From contig NZ_CCYK01000006.1 of assembly GCF_000826105.1 (NCBI RefSeq), forward strand, positions 310,001 through 374,000: a DNA stretch of 64,000 nucleotides. Reading direction: 5' to 3'. Positions 1 to 8,896 of the stretch are shown piece after piece. Numbering within the stretch: position 1 is the first letter of the stretch; every line of letters starts with the position of its first letter. The notes under the pieces were generated by a model. The model searched no databases and had not been told where the DNA came from. It saw only the letters and a list, made by a program, of their open reading frames with translations. This DNA comes from Pseudomonas massiliensis. GTDB taxonomy: Bacteria; Pseudomonadota; Gammaproteobacteria; Pseudomonadales; Pseudomonadaceae. The position numbers were made by a program, and so were the translations under genes.

Positions 1-402
1 GGCGCCATCCGCTGCATGCAGCAGGCCTTGGCTACGGTCGATACCCCCATCGACTACCTCAACACCCATGGCACTTCCACGCCAGTGGGGGACGTGGCGG
101 AGATCCGCGGCGTTCGCGAAGTGTTCAAGGACAAGGCGCCCGCCATCAGCTCCACCAAGAGCCTTTCGGGTCACTCCCTGGGCGCGGCGGGCGTGCACGA
201 GGCGATCTACTGCATGCTGATGATGGAAGGCAACTTCATCGCCGGCTCGGCCAATATCGACGAGCTCGACCCGGAAGTAGCCGACATGCCGATCCTGCGG
301 GAAACTCGCGAGAACGTGCAGATCAACACCGTCATGAGCAACAGCTTCGGTTTCGGTGGCACCAACGCTACCCTGGTGCTCAAGCGCTGGGAAGGCAAGT
401 AG
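1..402 (+). CDS. fabB: 3-oxoacyl-ACP synthase I (FabB), C-terminal part
   Basis: Elongating beta-ketoacyl-ACP synthase of type II fatty acid synthesis, condensing malonyl-ACP with acyl-ACP in the cytosol; in Pseudomonas it is needed for the unsaturated branch together with FabA. Only the last 133 codons are present, the frame being open to the left edge; the full protein is about 405 residues. Both active-site histidines are visible, in [11 protein letters not shown] and in [12 protein letters not shown], and the C-terminal NSFGFGGTN motif typical of KAS enzymes is intact. The catalytic cysteine lies outside the window. A strong hairpin follows the stop codon, so this is the end of its transcription unit (presumably fabA-fabB). 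Confidence 0.96.
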   Translation, partial: GAIRCMQQALATVDTPIDYLNTHGTSTPVGDVAEIRGVREVFKDKAPAISSTKSLSGHSLGAAGVHEAIYCMLMMEGNFIAGSANIDELDPEVADMPILRETRENVQINTVMSNSFGFGGTNATLVLKRWEGK

Positions 403-435
403 GCCGCAAGCATCGCCTGCAGGCTGGAAACGACA

Positions 436-466
436 GCGGCGCCCCGAGGGGCGCCGCTTGTCTTTT
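436..466 (+). terminator. Rho-independent terminator of fabB
   Basis: GC-only stem GCGGCGCC / GGCGCCGC (436-443 with 450-457) closed by a short loop and followed by TTGTCTTTT. It lies 34 bases after the fabB stop and before the pirin gene. Confidence 0.85.
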
Positions 467-505
467 AGGCTACACTACGGCCCCTCGAACCTCCGTGGAG
501 CCTGT

Positions 506-1384
506 ATGTCCATCGCCCAGGTAATCGCCCCTCGGCAGGAAAGCGTCGGCGGCCAGCCGATTCTGCGCCCCCTGCCCTCTGCCCAGTGCCGCAGCGTCGG
601 CCCATTCGTATTCTTCGACTACATACTGCCGCACCCCTATGCACCGGGAAGCGGGATGAACATCGCCCAGCATCCACATATCGGACTGTCCACCCTCACC
701 TATCTTTTCGAAGGCGAGTTGTTGCACAAGGACAGCCTGGGCTCGGAGGAGCGCGTCAGGCCCGGCGAGGTCAGCTGGATGACCGCCGGAAGGGGCATAG
801 CCCACGTGGAGCGGACCCCGGATGATCTGGTCCAGTCGGGAAGCACCCTGCACGGTCTACAAGTATGGCTGGCAATGCCTAAGGCCAAGGAGAAAGGGAC
901 GCCGAGCTATTACTATTTCGAAGCGGACGAACTTCCCAGCCGGGAAGAAGACGGCGTGCGCCTGACCATGGTCGCTGGACACGGTTTTCGGCTTATCTCT
1001 CCAGTGCCCGTGCTCTCCCCTACCCTGTACGCCATTGTCGACATGGCGCCGGGAAGCACGCTGCTGATACCGGATGAACACGCCCAGCGCGCGGTTTTCC
1101 TGTTGGAGGGCGATGCTCGTCTAGGCAGTGAACCGTTGCAGGCCCATAGCCTGACGGTACTGGAGGAAGGCGTGGAGAGCAGCCTGGCCAGCCCGATTGG
1201 CGCACGCCTCGCGCTGATTGGGGGCGCCCCGCTGGATGGTCCAAGGCGGATGAACTGGAATTTCGTAGCCAGCGACACTACCCTGATCGAGGAAGCACGC
1301 GCTCGCTGGGCCGTGGGAGACTGGCCGCAGGTACCGGGAGAAGCCGGGCGCATCGAGCTGCCCGGCCCTGGCCGCCGCGATTAA
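506..1384 (+). CDS. Pirin family protein
   Basis: Bicupin of the pirin family, 292 residues, the usual length for bacterial pirins (about 230-300). The metal ligands of the N-terminal cupin are all present: His56 and His58 in QHPHIGL, His100 and Glu102 in GIAHVE, matching the Fe-binding set of human pirin. Some bacterial pirins have quercetinase activity and others modulate metabolic enzymes; the substrate cannot be told from sequence. The start at 506 is chosen because GTGGAG precedes it by 7 bases and the protein then begins with the usual short N-terminus; the frame stays open further upstream but crosses the fabB terminator. It is convergent with the dienelactone hydrolase, the two stop codons overlapping at 1381-1384. 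Confidence 0.88.
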   Translation: MSIAQVIAPRQESVGGQPILRPLPSAQCRSVGPFVFFDYILPHPYAPGSGMNIAQHPHIGLSTLTYLFEGELLHKDSLGSEERVRPGEVSWMTAGRGIAHVERTPDDLVQSGSTLHGLQVWLAMPKAKEKGTPSYYYFEADELPSREEDGVRLTMVAGHGFRLISPVPVLSPTLYAIVDMAPGSTLLIPDEHAQRAVFLLEGDARLGSEPLQAHSLTVLEEGVESSLASPIGARLALIGGAPLDGPRRMNWNFVASDTTLIEEARARWAVGDWPQVPGEAGRIELPGPGRRD

Positions 1385-2115
1385 AGCTGCGGCTGGAAGA
1401 CTTCGGCGAACAGGTTGTACATCGCCTGGAAGGCCCTGTCGGAGATCTTCTTGTCGTACATCTGCTTGCCCGGGTTGTTGGCCTCTGGGTCAGTGAACGA
1501 ATGGTACGCGCCGCCGTAGCTGATCAACTGCCAGTCTACCTTGGCCGCATTCATTTCTTCGACGAACGCTGGCAACTGTTCCTTGGGCACCAGCGGGTCG
1601 GCGTCGCCGTGCATGACCAATACCGCGCCCTGAATGTCGTTGGCGTCCGCCGGGTTCGGGGTATCCAGGGTGCCATGGAAGGACACTGCCGCTTTCAGCG
1701 GCGCGCCATCGCGGGCCAGTTCCAGTGCACAGCAGCCGCCGAAGCAGAAGCCAAAGCTGGCCAGGCTCGCCTTGTCCACGGTCGCGAAGCTTTGCGAGGT
1801 CAGTTGCTCGAGCGCCGCCTGCATACGTGTACGCAACAGACCGCGATCATTCTTCAAGGGCATCATGGCCGCAAGGGCCTGATCGGCGTCCTGAGGACGC
1901 ACCGCCTGGCCATACAGGTCGGCCAGCAGCACGACATAACCCTGGGACGCCACAGCGTGGGCAATACGTTCGGCGCCTTCGCTGACGCCCATCCAGTTCG
2001 GCGCCATGACCAGGCCCGGACGCGGGGACTTGATATCGGCGTCGAAAACCAGGCGGCTTTCGAAGGCGACCTTGTCTATCGAGTAAACCAACGACTCAAC
2101 AGTGATGTTGCTCAT
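1381..2115 (-). CDS. Dienelactone hydrolase family protein
   Basis: Alpha/beta hydrolase of the DLH family, 244 residues. The cysteine nucleophile sits in GFCFGG (Cys124), with the acid in DADPLVP and the histidine in GAYHSFTDP, giving the Cys-Asp-His triad of these enzymes. Members hydrolyse lactone or carboxymethylenebutenolide-like substrates; there is no aromatic-degradation cluster around, so the physiological substrate is unknown. The start at 2115 has AGGAG 8 bases upstream; an upstream in-frame extension would cross the htpG terminator. It lies just downstream of htpG on the same strand, separated by that terminator. Confidence 0.88.
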   Translation of the reverse strand: MSNITVESLVYSIDKVAFESRLVFDADIKSPRPGLVMAPNWMGVSEGAERIAHAVASQGYVVLLADLYGQAVRPQDADQALAAMMPLKNDRGLLRTRMQAALEQLTSQSFATVDKASLASFGFCFGGCCALELARDGAPLKAAVSFHGTLDTPNPADANDIQGAVLVMHGDADPLVPKEQLPAFVEEMNAAKVDWQLISYGGAYHSFTDPEANNPGKQMYDKKISDRAFQAMYNLFAEVFQPQL

Positions 2116-2134
2116 GGATGGCTCCTGGTTGCCC

Positions 2135-2163
2135 CAAAAAAGAAGCCCGCCGTAGGCGGGCCT
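2135..2163 (-). terminator. Rho-independent terminator of htpG
   Basis: On the minus strand the stem GCCCGCC / GGCGGGC (2155-2161 with 2145-2151) is followed by CTTCTTTTTT. It lies directly after the htpG stop codon. Confidence 0.85.
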
Positions 2164-2177
2164 CACACATACAAGCG

Positions 2178-4082
2178 TTAAGCTGACAACTCGATCAGCA
2201 GCTTGTTCAAACGACGCACGTAGGCAGCCGGATCCTTGAGGCTATCCCCAGCGGACAGCGCGGCCTGGTCGAAAAGAATATGCGCGAAGTCGGCGAAGCG
2301 GTCTTCGTCCGGCTCGTGGTCGAGCTTGTCCACCAGCGGGTGGCTGGGGTTGAACTCGAAGATCGGCTTGGTATCCGGTACTTTCTGCCCGCTTGCCTCC
2401 AGAATCTGGCGCATCTGCAGGCCCATGTCGTTCTCGCCGATGGCCAGGATCGCCGGCGAGTCGGTCAGGCGATGGGAAACACGCACCTCGCTGACGCTAT
2501 CACCCAGGGCAGTCTTCAGGCGCTCTACCAGGCCCTCCTTGTCCTTGGCGATGGCTTCCTGGGCCTGCTTGTCTTCCTCGCTGTCGAGCTTGCCAAGATC
2601 CAGGTCGCCCCGGGCGACGTCTACCAGGGCCTTGCCGTCGAACTCGGTCAGGTAGCTCATCAGCCACTCGTCGATGCGATCGGTCAGCAACAAGACCTCG
2701 ATGCCTTTCTTGCGGAAGACCTCCAGGTGCGGGCTGTTCTTGACCTGGGCATGGCTTTCGCCGGTGAGGTAGTAGATCTTGTCCTGCCCTTCCTTGGCCC
2801 GCGCCAGGTAATCGGCCAGGGAAACCGACTGCTCGCCACTGTCGTCGTGGGTAGAGGCGAAACGTAGCAGACCGGCGATCTTTTCCTTGTTGGCGAAGTC
2901 TTCGGCCGGGCCTTCCTTGAGGACCTGGCCAAAGTTCTTCCAGAAGGCCTTGTACTGCTCAGGCTCGTTCTTGGCCAGCTTCTCCAGCATGTCCAACACG
3001 CGTTTGGTCAGGGCCGACTTCATGGAATCGATTACCGGGTCTTTCTGCAGGATTTCCCGGGAGACGTTCAGGGACAGGTCATTGGAATCCACCACACCCT
3101 TGATGAAGCGCAGGTACAGCGGCAGGAAGGACTCCGCCTGGTCCATGATGAACACACGCTGCACGTAAAGCTTCAGGCCGCGCGGGGCCTCACGGTGGTA
3201 AAGGTCGAATGGGGCGCGGGCCGGCACATACAGCAGCGAGTTGTATTCCAGCTTGCCTTCGACCTTGTTGTGGCTCCAGCTCAGCGGGTTCTCGAAGTCA
3301 TGAGCGATGTGCTTGTAGAACTCCTGGTATTCCTCGTCCTTGATCTCAGTACGTGGACGAGTCCACAGGGCGCTGGCGCGGTTGACCGTTTCCCAGGCCG
3401 GTTCGGAGGCCTCCTCGCCTTCGGCGGCGGCCTTCTCCTGAGGCAGCTCGATGGGCAGGGCAATGTGATCGGAGTATTTCTTGATCACGTTGCGCAGGCG
3501 CCAGCCGTCGGCGAAGTCGCTTTCGTCAGCCTTCAGGTGGAGCACGATGCGGGTTCCGCGCTCGGCTTTTTCCACGGTGGCGACTTCGAACTCACCCTCG
3601 CCCCGAGAGGACCAATGCACGCCTTCGCTGGCGGGCACGCCAGCGCGGCGGGTAAATACCTCGACCTGGTCAGCGACGATGAAGGCCGAGTAGAAACCGA
3701 CACCGAACTGACCGATCAGGTGCGAGTCCTTCTTCTGGTCGCCGGTCAGGTTCTTCATGAAGTCAGCGGTACCGGACTTGGCAATGGTACCCAGGTGAGC
3801 GATCACTTCGTCACGGCTCATGCCGATGCCGTTGTCATCGATGGTGACGGTCCTGGCGTCCTTGTCGAAGGTCACGCGAATGCGCAGGTCCGCGCCGCCT
3901 TCCAGCAGCTCGGGCTTGGACAGGGCTTCGAAACGCAGCTTGTCGGCGGCGTCGGACGCGTTGGAAATCAGTTCCCGCAGGAAGATTTCCTTGTTGGAAT
4001 ACAGGGAATGAATCATGAGGTGCAACAGTTGTTTCACCTCGGTCTGGAAGCCCAGGGTTTCCTTTTGAGTTTCCACACTCAT
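2178..4082 (-). CDS. htpG: Molecular chaperone HtpG (Hsp90)
   Basis: Bacterial Hsp90, a cytosolic ATP-driven dimeric chaperone, 634 residues as expected. The N-terminal GHKL ATPase motifs are intact: ELISNASDA (about residues 38-46), DNGIGM (about 83-88) and [11 protein letters not shown]. The middle domain carries [21 protein letters not shown], with the catalytic arginine, and the C-terminal dimerisation domain is complete. The start has GGAG upstream. A sigma-32 type promoter lies about 75 bases before the start codon and a terminator follows the stop, so it is probably a single-gene heat-shock unit. Confidence 0.98.
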   Translation of the reverse strand: MSVETQKETLGFQTEVKQLLHLMIHSLYSNKEIFLRELISNASDAADKLRFEALSKPELLEGGADLRIRVTFDKDARTVTIDDNGIGMSRDEVIAHLGTIAKSGTADFMKNLTGDQKKDSHLIGQFGVGFYSAFIVADQVEVFTRRAGVPASEGVHWSSRGEGEFEVATVEKAERGTRIVLHLKADESDFADGWRLRNVIKKYSDHIALPIELPQEKAAAEGEEASEPAWETVNRASALWTRPRTEIKDEEYQEFYKHIAHDFENPLSWSHNKVEGKLEYNSLLYVPARAPFDLYHREAPRGLKLYVQRVFIMDQAESFLPLYLRFIKGVVDSNDLSLNVSREILQKDPVIDSMKSALTKRVLDMLEKLAKNEPEQYKAFWKNFGQVLKEGPAEDFANKEKIAGLLRFASTHDDSGEQSVSLADYLARAKEGQDKIYYLTGESHAQVKNSPHLEVFRKKGIEVLLLTDRIDEWLMSYLTEFDGKALVDVARGDLDLGKLDSEEDKQAQEAIAKDKEGLVERLKTALGDSVSEVRVSHRLTDSPAILAIGENDMGLQMRQILEASGQKVPDTKPIFEFNPSHPLVDKLDHEPDEDRFADFAHILFDQAALSAGDSLKDPAAYVRRLNKLLIELSA

Positions 4083-4158
4083 CTATTCGAACTCCGATAC
4101 GGGTTGCACAAGCCGCGAGGCGGCGCGAACTGCCCAGCCAGCGGGCGGGATGTGCAGC

Positions 4159-4186
4159 AGATGGGGGCAGCGCGAGGAATTTCAAG
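4159..4186 (-). promoter_or_regulatory. Sigma-32 (RpoH) promoter of htpG
   Basis: On the minus strand CTTGAAA (4186-4180), 13 bases, then CCCCATCT (4166-4159). This equals the sigma-32 consensus CTTGAAA-N11-16-CCCCATNT at every defined position. It predicts a leader of about 70 bases before htpG. Confidence 0.88.
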
Positions 4187-4306
4187 TCAGCGAGCCGGTT
4201 CCGGCAAACCCTTGACGGCAAAGGACCTCCCCAAGCGTCGGAGGAACTTAACCTGTTCCGCTGCGCTCGAAGCCACGTGATGATCATCCATAAGGAGAAA
4301 CACCCC

Positions 4307-4576
4307 ATGCAAAAGACTTTCGCCTACGCCTTGATGCTGGCTGCCACCCTCGGCCTGGCCGCCTGCGACAACGCTTCGGACAAGGCCAAGGATGCCCAGG
4401 AGCATAAGGAGAACGCTCAGCAGCAGATGGAAAAGGCTCAGGAGCACGCTAACGACGCTGCCAAGGAAAACGCCAAGGCCAACCAGGACGCCGCTGAAGC
4501 CCAGCAGAAAGCGATTCAGGAAAGCACCCCGGCCAACGGCAACGCGCCAGCCCCTGAAGCGACTCAAAAGCAATAA
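4307..4576 (+). CDS. Small alanine/lysine-rich lipoprotein
   Basis: 89-residue predicted lipoprotein. A short basic start and hydrophobic segment end in LGLAAC, a lipobox with Cys20 as the lipidated residue; residue 21 is Asp, which in enterobacteria acts as an inner-membrane retention signal, though in Pseudomonas the sorting rules differ. The mature part is a highly charged alanine-rich helix (many A-K-E-Q heptad-like steps up to about residue 72), then a Pro/Ala-rich tail. This resembles the alanine-zipper design of OprI/Lpp but lacks a C-terminal lysine for peptidoglycan attachment (it ends TQKQ). Start chosen at 4307 because AAGGAG is 10 bases upstream; an in-frame GTG further upstream lacks one. 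Function unknown, possibly envelope spacing or stress. Confidence 0.8.
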   Translation: MQKTFAYALMLAATLGLAACDNASDKAKDAQEHKENAQQQMEKAQEHANDAAKENAKANQDAAEAQQKAIQESTPANGNAPAPEATQKQ

Positions 4577-4637
4577 GCCGCTTTTCCCCGGCCTGCCCTG
4601 CCACGCCCGGCTCCTAGGTTCCTACCTGGGCCGGGCG

Positions 4638-5609
4638 TCAATCCAGAGCAAGGTACACCGCCTCGATCAACCGCCCCATCTCCTCTGCCCCGTAGCGCTG
4701 GTCCAGCGGCAATGGCAGAAGGCAGCGCGCCCAATCGACAGCCGTCGCGCAGGCTCCCTGGGCTTCCAGTACATCCCGCCAATAGGTAGCGACGTAGATA
4801 CGCTGCCGCGCCAACCTTGCCCGGACAACGTCAGTCTGCGCCGCGTCGCCTAGCAATAGCGGGTAGCACAGTGGTGCGCCATCGAAATCCGGCGCAATTG
4901 TGAACCTGTTCAACGACTCGAAGGCTGCCTGCAACAGGCGCAGGTTGGCCCGTCGGCGATCGGCTACCGTCGCGTAATCGACCGCGCCGAGCAGACGCTC
5001 GGTCAAGGGCGACATACCGGTCATCCCCTCTTCGCGAATGCCCCGTTCAACCTCTACATAGCTGCTGTACCAGGCTTCCGGGCCATCTTCCAGACGTCCG
5101 GCCAAGGCTCTTAAGCGTTCCTGGCTGCGACCTGCCTGAAGCGGCGCCAACCCCGACGGCGGATTGACCAGCCAGCCGCCATCGGGCACGCCAAGAAACT
5201 TGCGCGGTGAATAGAGCGTGGGCACCCCCGCCAGTGGGGAGCTGAACAAGGCCTGGGCGTGATCCGCGATCAGGCTGGCCCCCAGAGTAGAGGCCAATGC
5301 ATGCATGGTGGTCGCCTTGTAGCCGAAATAGTCGACATACAGCAGCCGCTCGTCGGCCTCCAGCGTCGGTATCTCCCGAGGCTGCAGTTGATCATCGAGG
5401 CCATAGCGATACAGCTCCACCCCGCTGCGCTGCGCGGCATCGACCATGGTTGCGCAGGTGTACCAAGGCAGGTGCAGGCGGCGAATATGGACGTGCCGCA
5501 ACAATGCCTCGAAAGCATAGCGGGCGCTGTTATATCCGAGGGCCGCGTCGTACAGCGCGCGGGGTGGCGGGGTTTCGAGCTGGAAAAAACCACCGATGGC
5601 GTCTTGCAT
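4638..5609 (-). CDS. DegT/DnrJ/EryC1-like aminotransferase family protein
   Basis: 323-residue protein with the fold-type I PLP-enzyme signature of the DegT/DnrJ/StrS (sugar aminotransferase) family. LIADHAQALFS corresponds to the segment whose Asp contacts the pyridine nitrogen, and SPRKFLGVPDGGWL to the segment holding the PLP lysine (the only candidate Lys there). It is shorter than canonical family members (about 370-400) and the lysine motif departs from the usual H-x-x-K-N, so catalysis is probable but unproven. Normally such enzymes sit in LPS or antibiotic-sugar clusters; here it is an orphan, 84 bases downstream of brnQ. Its Shine-Dalgarno GGAGG is buried in a 10-bp hairpin (5614-5651). 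Confidence 0.65.
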   Translation of the reverse strand: MQDAIGGFFQLETPPPRALYDAALGYNSARYAFEALLRHVHIRRLHLPWYTCATMVDAAQRSGVELYRYGLDDQLQPREIPTLEADERLLYVDYFGYKATTMHALASTLGASLIADHAQALFSSPLAGVPTLYSPRKFLGVPDGGWLVNPPSGLAPLQAGRSQERLRALAGRLEDGPEAWYSSYVEVERGIREEGMTGMSPLTERLLGAVDYATVADRRRANLRLLQAAFESLNRFTIAPDFDGAPLCYPLLLGDAAQTDVVRARLARQRIYVATYWRDVLEAQGACATAVDWARCLLPLPLDQRYGAEEMGRLIEAVYLALD

Positions 5610-5613
5610 TGCA

Positions 5614-5651
5614 CCTCCCTGGCGCCGGCTATGGCCGGATTGCCAGGGAGG
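5614..5651 (-). promoter_or_regulatory. Hairpin covering the ribosome binding site of the aminotransferase gene
   Basis: Ten-base perfect inverted repeat: CCTCCCTGGC (5614-5623) pairs with GCCAGGGAGG (5642-5651), with a small CCGG/CCGG helix possible in the loop. In the minus-strand transcript the 3' arm ends in GGGAGG, the Shine-Dalgarno of the gene starting at 5609, only 4 bases before its AUG. No U-run follows, so this is not an ordinary terminator. Translational control is inferred, not shown. Confidence 0.5.
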
Positions 5652-5693
5652 GTAGCACTCGCGCGGTGCCGGGGTAAGGCCCCGACGCAGGGC

Positions 5694-7010
5694 TCAGCTC
5701 TCGGAGCGCACCGTGGCGCCATTGAACAGGCGGTCGCAAGCGACGGCGATCGCCAGGACTGCCACCGAGGGGATCAGCCAGGCCAGGTTCTGCTGGCTCA
5801 GGGGCAAGTCAGCCAGCACCGGCGGAAGCTGGGCAGCCCAGGGCGTGGCTTTGAAGGCATCGATGCAACCGAACAAAAACGCTACCAGGGTCACGGGCGC
5901 GACCACCGCCATGGGCGAGCGCCAGAGATTCTGCACGAAGCTGAGCACCACCAGCACGATGCAAGGCGGATAGATGGCGGTGAGAATCGGGATTGACACC
6001 TGGATCAGCTTGGTCAGCCCGAGGTTGGAAACCAGGAGCGAGAACGCCGCCAGCAGCAGTACCAGCGTCCGATAGGACAGTGGCAGCAGGCCGCTGAAAT
6101 ACTCGGCGCAGGCGCAAGTCAGCCCCACGGCCGTGACCAGGCAGGCCAGGGAGATCAGTACCGCCAGGAACAGGCTGCCCAGATCGCCGAAGGTGTTCTG
6201 CACATAGGCATGCAGCACCACCGCGCCGTTGCTCGCGCCGGCGGCGATGGAATGGCTACCTGCGCCCAGGCGGAACAGACTGACGTAGACCAGGATCAGG
6301 CCCAGGCCGGCGATCAGGCCGGCAATGACCGCGTAGCGGGTCACCAGGCGCGGGGACTCGATACCCCGGGAACGGATGGCATTGACGATCACGATGCCGA
6401 ACACCAGCGCCCCAAGGGTATCCATCGTCAGGTAGCCGTTGATGAAGCCCAGGGAGAAGGGCGCGTTCTGGTACTCGACCGTCGCCTCGCCCACTGGCCC
6501 GGCCGGCAGCACGAAGGCGGCGATGCCAAGGATGGCCAGGGCGATGATCTTCAGCGGCGCCAGGAATCGACCGACCGTATCCAGTAGGCGACCCGGGTAG
6601 AGCGAAACCAGGGCGACAACGGCGAAATAGACGAGGCTATAGACGAAGAGCGCCCAGGGGCTGTCTCCGGTGAGCGGCGCCAACCCGACGGTGAAGGACA
6701 CCGTGGCAGTGCGTGGCGTTGCGAACAGGGGCCCCACGGCCAGGTAGCACACCACGGCCAGGGCAATGCCCGCGGCGCGCCCAAGAGGCGAGCTCAGCAC
6801 ATCGATGCTGCCGCCGACCTTCGCCAGGGCGATCACGGTCAGTACGGGAAGGCCTACCGCGGTAACCAGGAAACCCAGGGCCGCCAGCCAGACGTCCGGG
6901 CCGGACTGTAGGCCGACAATGGGAGGGAAGATGATGTTGCCAGCACCCACAAAGAGTGCGAATGTCATGAAACCAAGTGCCAGGATGTCCTGGCTTTTAA
7001 GCACTTTCAT
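5694..7010 (-). CDS. brnQ: Branched-chain amino acid carrier BrnQ (LIVCS family)
   Basis: Inner-membrane cation-coupled symporter for Leu, Ile and Val, 438 residues, the family's usual size. The protein begins [34 protein letters not shown] sequence, where the GAGNIIFPP block is the family hallmark, and about twelve hydrophobic segments follow to the C-terminus. The [13 protein letters not shown] loop that is conserved in BrnQ follows TM3. A second gene on the same strand, a DegT-like aminotransferase, starts 84 bases downstream and could be cotranscribed. No regulator is next to it. Confidence 0.93.
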   Translation of the reverse strand: MKVLKSQDILALGFMTFALFVGAGNIIFPPIVGLQSGPDVWLAALGFLVTAVGLPVLTVIALAKVGGSIDVLSSPLGRAAGIALAVVCYLAVGPLFATPRTATVSFTVGLAPLTGDSPWALFVYSLVYFAVVALVSLYPGRLLDTVGRFLAPLKIIALAILGIAAFVLPAGPVGEATVEYQNAPFSLGFINGYLTMDTLGALVFGIVIVNAIRSRGIESPRLVTRYAVIAGLIAGLGLILVYVSLFRLGAGSHSIAAGASNGAVVLHAYVQNTFGDLGSLFLAVLISLACLVTAVGLTCACAEYFSGLLPLSYRTLVLLLAAFSLLVSNLGLTKLIQVSIPILTAIYPPCIVLVVLSFVQNLWRSPMAVVAPVTLVAFLFGCIDAFKATPWAAQLPPVLADLPLSQQNLAWLIPSVAVLAIAVACDRLFNGATVRSES

Positions 7011-7239
7011 TTAGCGAGACCATACTGCAGACGAACGAAGGAAGGGGAATTCCCGCAGGGTCGAGGGGAAGAAACTACCGGGTATGGCAGATGCTTTCGA
7101 GCCGCCCTTGTGGGGCAGCTGGAAAGGGCGTGCAGAATACCGAAAACTCGGCGCCAATGCACTGACTCAGGGCGCCGACACGACCGACGCACAAGGTGCG
7201 GGCACTTTGATGAACTACAAAATTTTTACCGGATGTAAA

Positions 7240-7256
7240 CTCGGAAGCACTCCGAG
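7240..7256. promoter_or_regulatory. Inverted repeat upstream of a small gene
   Basis: CTCGGA-N5-TCCGAG, a perfect 6+6 inverted repeat 48 bases before the start of the 72-residue gene, immediately upstream of TATGCT (7261-7266), which could be a -10 element. It may be an operator. No known regulator motif was recognised. The rest of 7011-7303 shows no gene. Confidence 0.35.
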
Positions 7257-7303
7257 GGTCTATGCTTGACTCAGTTGTGCCGCACCGCTCGGAGGATGTA
7301 ACC

Positions 7304-7522
7304 ATGGCAGCAGAATTGGTGGCCCAGTTTCACGCGCGGGACGCCGAAGGGCGGGTGTATCCGGTCCATGAATTTCAGGAAGCGTCGGTACTGGCGAACG
7401 ATGGCCATGCACAGGGCCCGCTGGTAACTTACCGGCTCGCTATTGGAGACCGGGTCAACTACCTGGGCGATAACCGTTTCATGCTGGTGCAGAGCGGCAT
7501 CGAGATCGTTCGTATTCCCTGA
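7304..7522 (+). CDS. Conserved small hypothetical protein, 72 residues
   Basis: A compact acidic protein with no signal peptide or membrane segment and a pattern of short beta-strands (VAQFHAR, VYPVHEF, LVTYRL, RVNYLG, FMLVQSG, IEIVRIP). GGAGG lies 8 bases before the ATG at 7304, a strong reason to choose this start over the in-frame ATG at 7262. It sits alone between divergent brnQ and convergent dnaQ. Cytosolic; function unknown. The good ribosome binding site and clean beta-rich composition make it a likely real gene. Confidence 0.75.
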   Translation: MAAELVAQFHARDAEGRVYPVHEFQEASVLANDGHAQGPLVTYRLAIGDRVNYLGDNRFMLVQSGIEIVRIP

Positions 7523-7621
7523 AACGCACATGGCGGGATAGCGAAGCCGAAGACTCCAGCCTGGCCTTCATGGCGCCTCCATGGCGCCTCCCTAGCTCGC
7601 CCGCCTTCCATGGGCGGCCTC

Positions 7622-8365
7622 CTAGGCCTCCTGAGGCCATAGCGCCGGCGCGCCAGCCGCCTTGGCGATCCGCTCCAGATGAGCCATGTGCGCCTGCAGT
7701 TCGGCTTCTGTCGCCAGGATAACCCTCCCTGGTGCGCGACTGGCCGACAGGCGGCGGACTGGGCTTCCCTGCGCTTGCCCACCATCCCCGTCATCAGCGT
7801 TGCCCGCCAGGGACAGGCTGGTCTGCCCTCCCGTCATGGCCAGGTACACATCGGCCAGCAGTTCGGCGTCGAGCAAGGCGCCGTGCAGCGTACGCTCGCT
7901 CAGGTCGATCCCGTAGCGCTTGCAGAGCGCGTCCAGGTTGTTCCGCTGTCCCGGATGGCGGGCTCGCGCCAGGCCGAGGGAGTCGACGATGGTACAGTAC
8001 TGGCTGAGGTCGGCGCGATCCGCCTGGCCAAGCAGCGCGAACTCGTTGTTCAGGAAGCCGACGTCGAAGGCCGCGTTATGGATGACCAGGGTCGCGCCCT
8101 GAATGTATTCGTAGAATTCGTCCGCCACGTCGGCGAAACGTGGCTTGTCCCGAAGGAATTCCGAAGTGATGCCGTGGACGGCAATGGCCCCCTCGTCGCT
8201 TTCGCGATCCGGTTGCAGGTAGATGTGGAAATTGCGTCCGGTCAACCGCCGCCCCACTACTTCGACGCAGCCGATCTCCAGCACCCGATGGCCATCGGTC
8301 ACGGGCATGCCGGTGGTTTCGGTGTCGAGCACCACGATTCTGCTGGAAGCTCTTTCGTCAGCCAT
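7622..8365 (-). CDS. dnaQ: DNA polymerase III epsilon subunit (proofreading exonuclease)
   Basis: DEDDh 3'-5' exonuclease of the replicative polymerase core, removing misincorporated bases. 247 residues. ExoI is LDTETTG (Asp14, Glu16), ExoII is HNAAFD (Asp101), ExoIII-epsilon is HGALLDAE (His161, Asp166). After the nuclease domain QTSLSL (181-186) is a beta-clamp binding motif at the same place as E. coli QTSMAF, followed by a linker and a C-terminal tail for the alpha subunit. It follows rnhA on the same strand with 53 bases between; in E. coli the two genes are adjacent but divergent. Confidence 0.95.
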   Translation of the reverse strand: MADERASSRIVVLDTETTGMPVTDGHRVLEIGCVEVVGRRLTGRNFHIYLQPDRESDEGAIAVHGITSEFLRDKPRFADVADEFYEYIQGATLVIHNAAFDVGFLNNEFALLGQADRADLSQYCTIVDSLGLARARHPGQRNNLDALCKRYGIDLSERTLHGALLDAELLADVYLAMTGGQTSLSLAGNADDGDGGQAQGSPVRRLSASRAPGRVILATEAELQAHMAHLERIAKAAGAPALWPQEA

Positions 8366-8418
8366 TTGCCTTGATCTTTACAGGAATTACAGCGGCACAA
8401 GGTAACACAGCCAGGGGT

Positions 8419-8868
8419 TCACCGGGCGAGCCGGCGCACGTCCTCCACGCCGCGGTTGGCCAGGGCATCGGCGCGCTCGTTGCCATGATGGCCGTTGTGC
8501 CCACGTACCCATTGCCAGGTCACGACGTGCCGAGCCACCTGGGCGTCCAGCGCTTGCCAGAGGTCGGCATTCTTCACCGGTTCCTTGGCCGCGGTTTTCC
8601 AACCGCGCTTCTTCCAGTTGGGCATCCACTGCTGGATCCCCTTCATCACGTACTCCGAATCGGTAACCAGAGTCACCTGGCAGGCACGCTTGAGCTCTTC
8701 CAAGGCACGGATGGCCGCGGTCAGCTCCATCCGGTTGTTGGTCGTTGCGGTTTCACCGCCCCAGAGTTCTTTCTCGACACCTTTGTACACCAGCAGGGCG
8801 CCCCAGCCGCCGGGGCCGGGGTTACCCTTGCAGGCACCATCGGTAAACACTTCGACAACATCGTTCAT
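8419..8868 (-). CDS. rnhA: Ribonuclease HI
   Basis: Degrades the RNA strand of RNA-DNA hybrids, such as primers and R-loops. 149 residues. The catalytic residues fall at the E. coli numbering: Asp10 ([11 protein letters not shown]), Glu48 (NRMELTA), Asp70 (VTDSEYV), and the C-terminal [14 protein letters not shown] block carries the His and the last Asp. The basic handle region ([16 protein letters not shown]) is present. It follows the methyltransferase gene by 28 bases and precedes dnaQ, probably one operon. Confidence 0.97.
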   Translation of the reverse strand: MNDVVEVFTDGACKGNPGPGGWGALLVYKGVEKELWGGETATTNNRMELTAAIRALEELKRACQVTLVTDSEYVMKGIQQWMPNWKKRGWKTAAKEPVKNADLWQALDAQVARHVVTWQWVRGHNGHHGNERADALANRGVEDVRRLAR

Positions 8869-8896
8869 TGTTCAGCCTGTACTCACTTGGGAAGCT

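Noticed and set aside
4580..4637. Terminator between the lipoprotein and aminotransferase genes
   Set aside because: ACGCCCGG / CCGGGCGT can pair over a long loop, but there is no T-run and the loop is too large for a convincing call.
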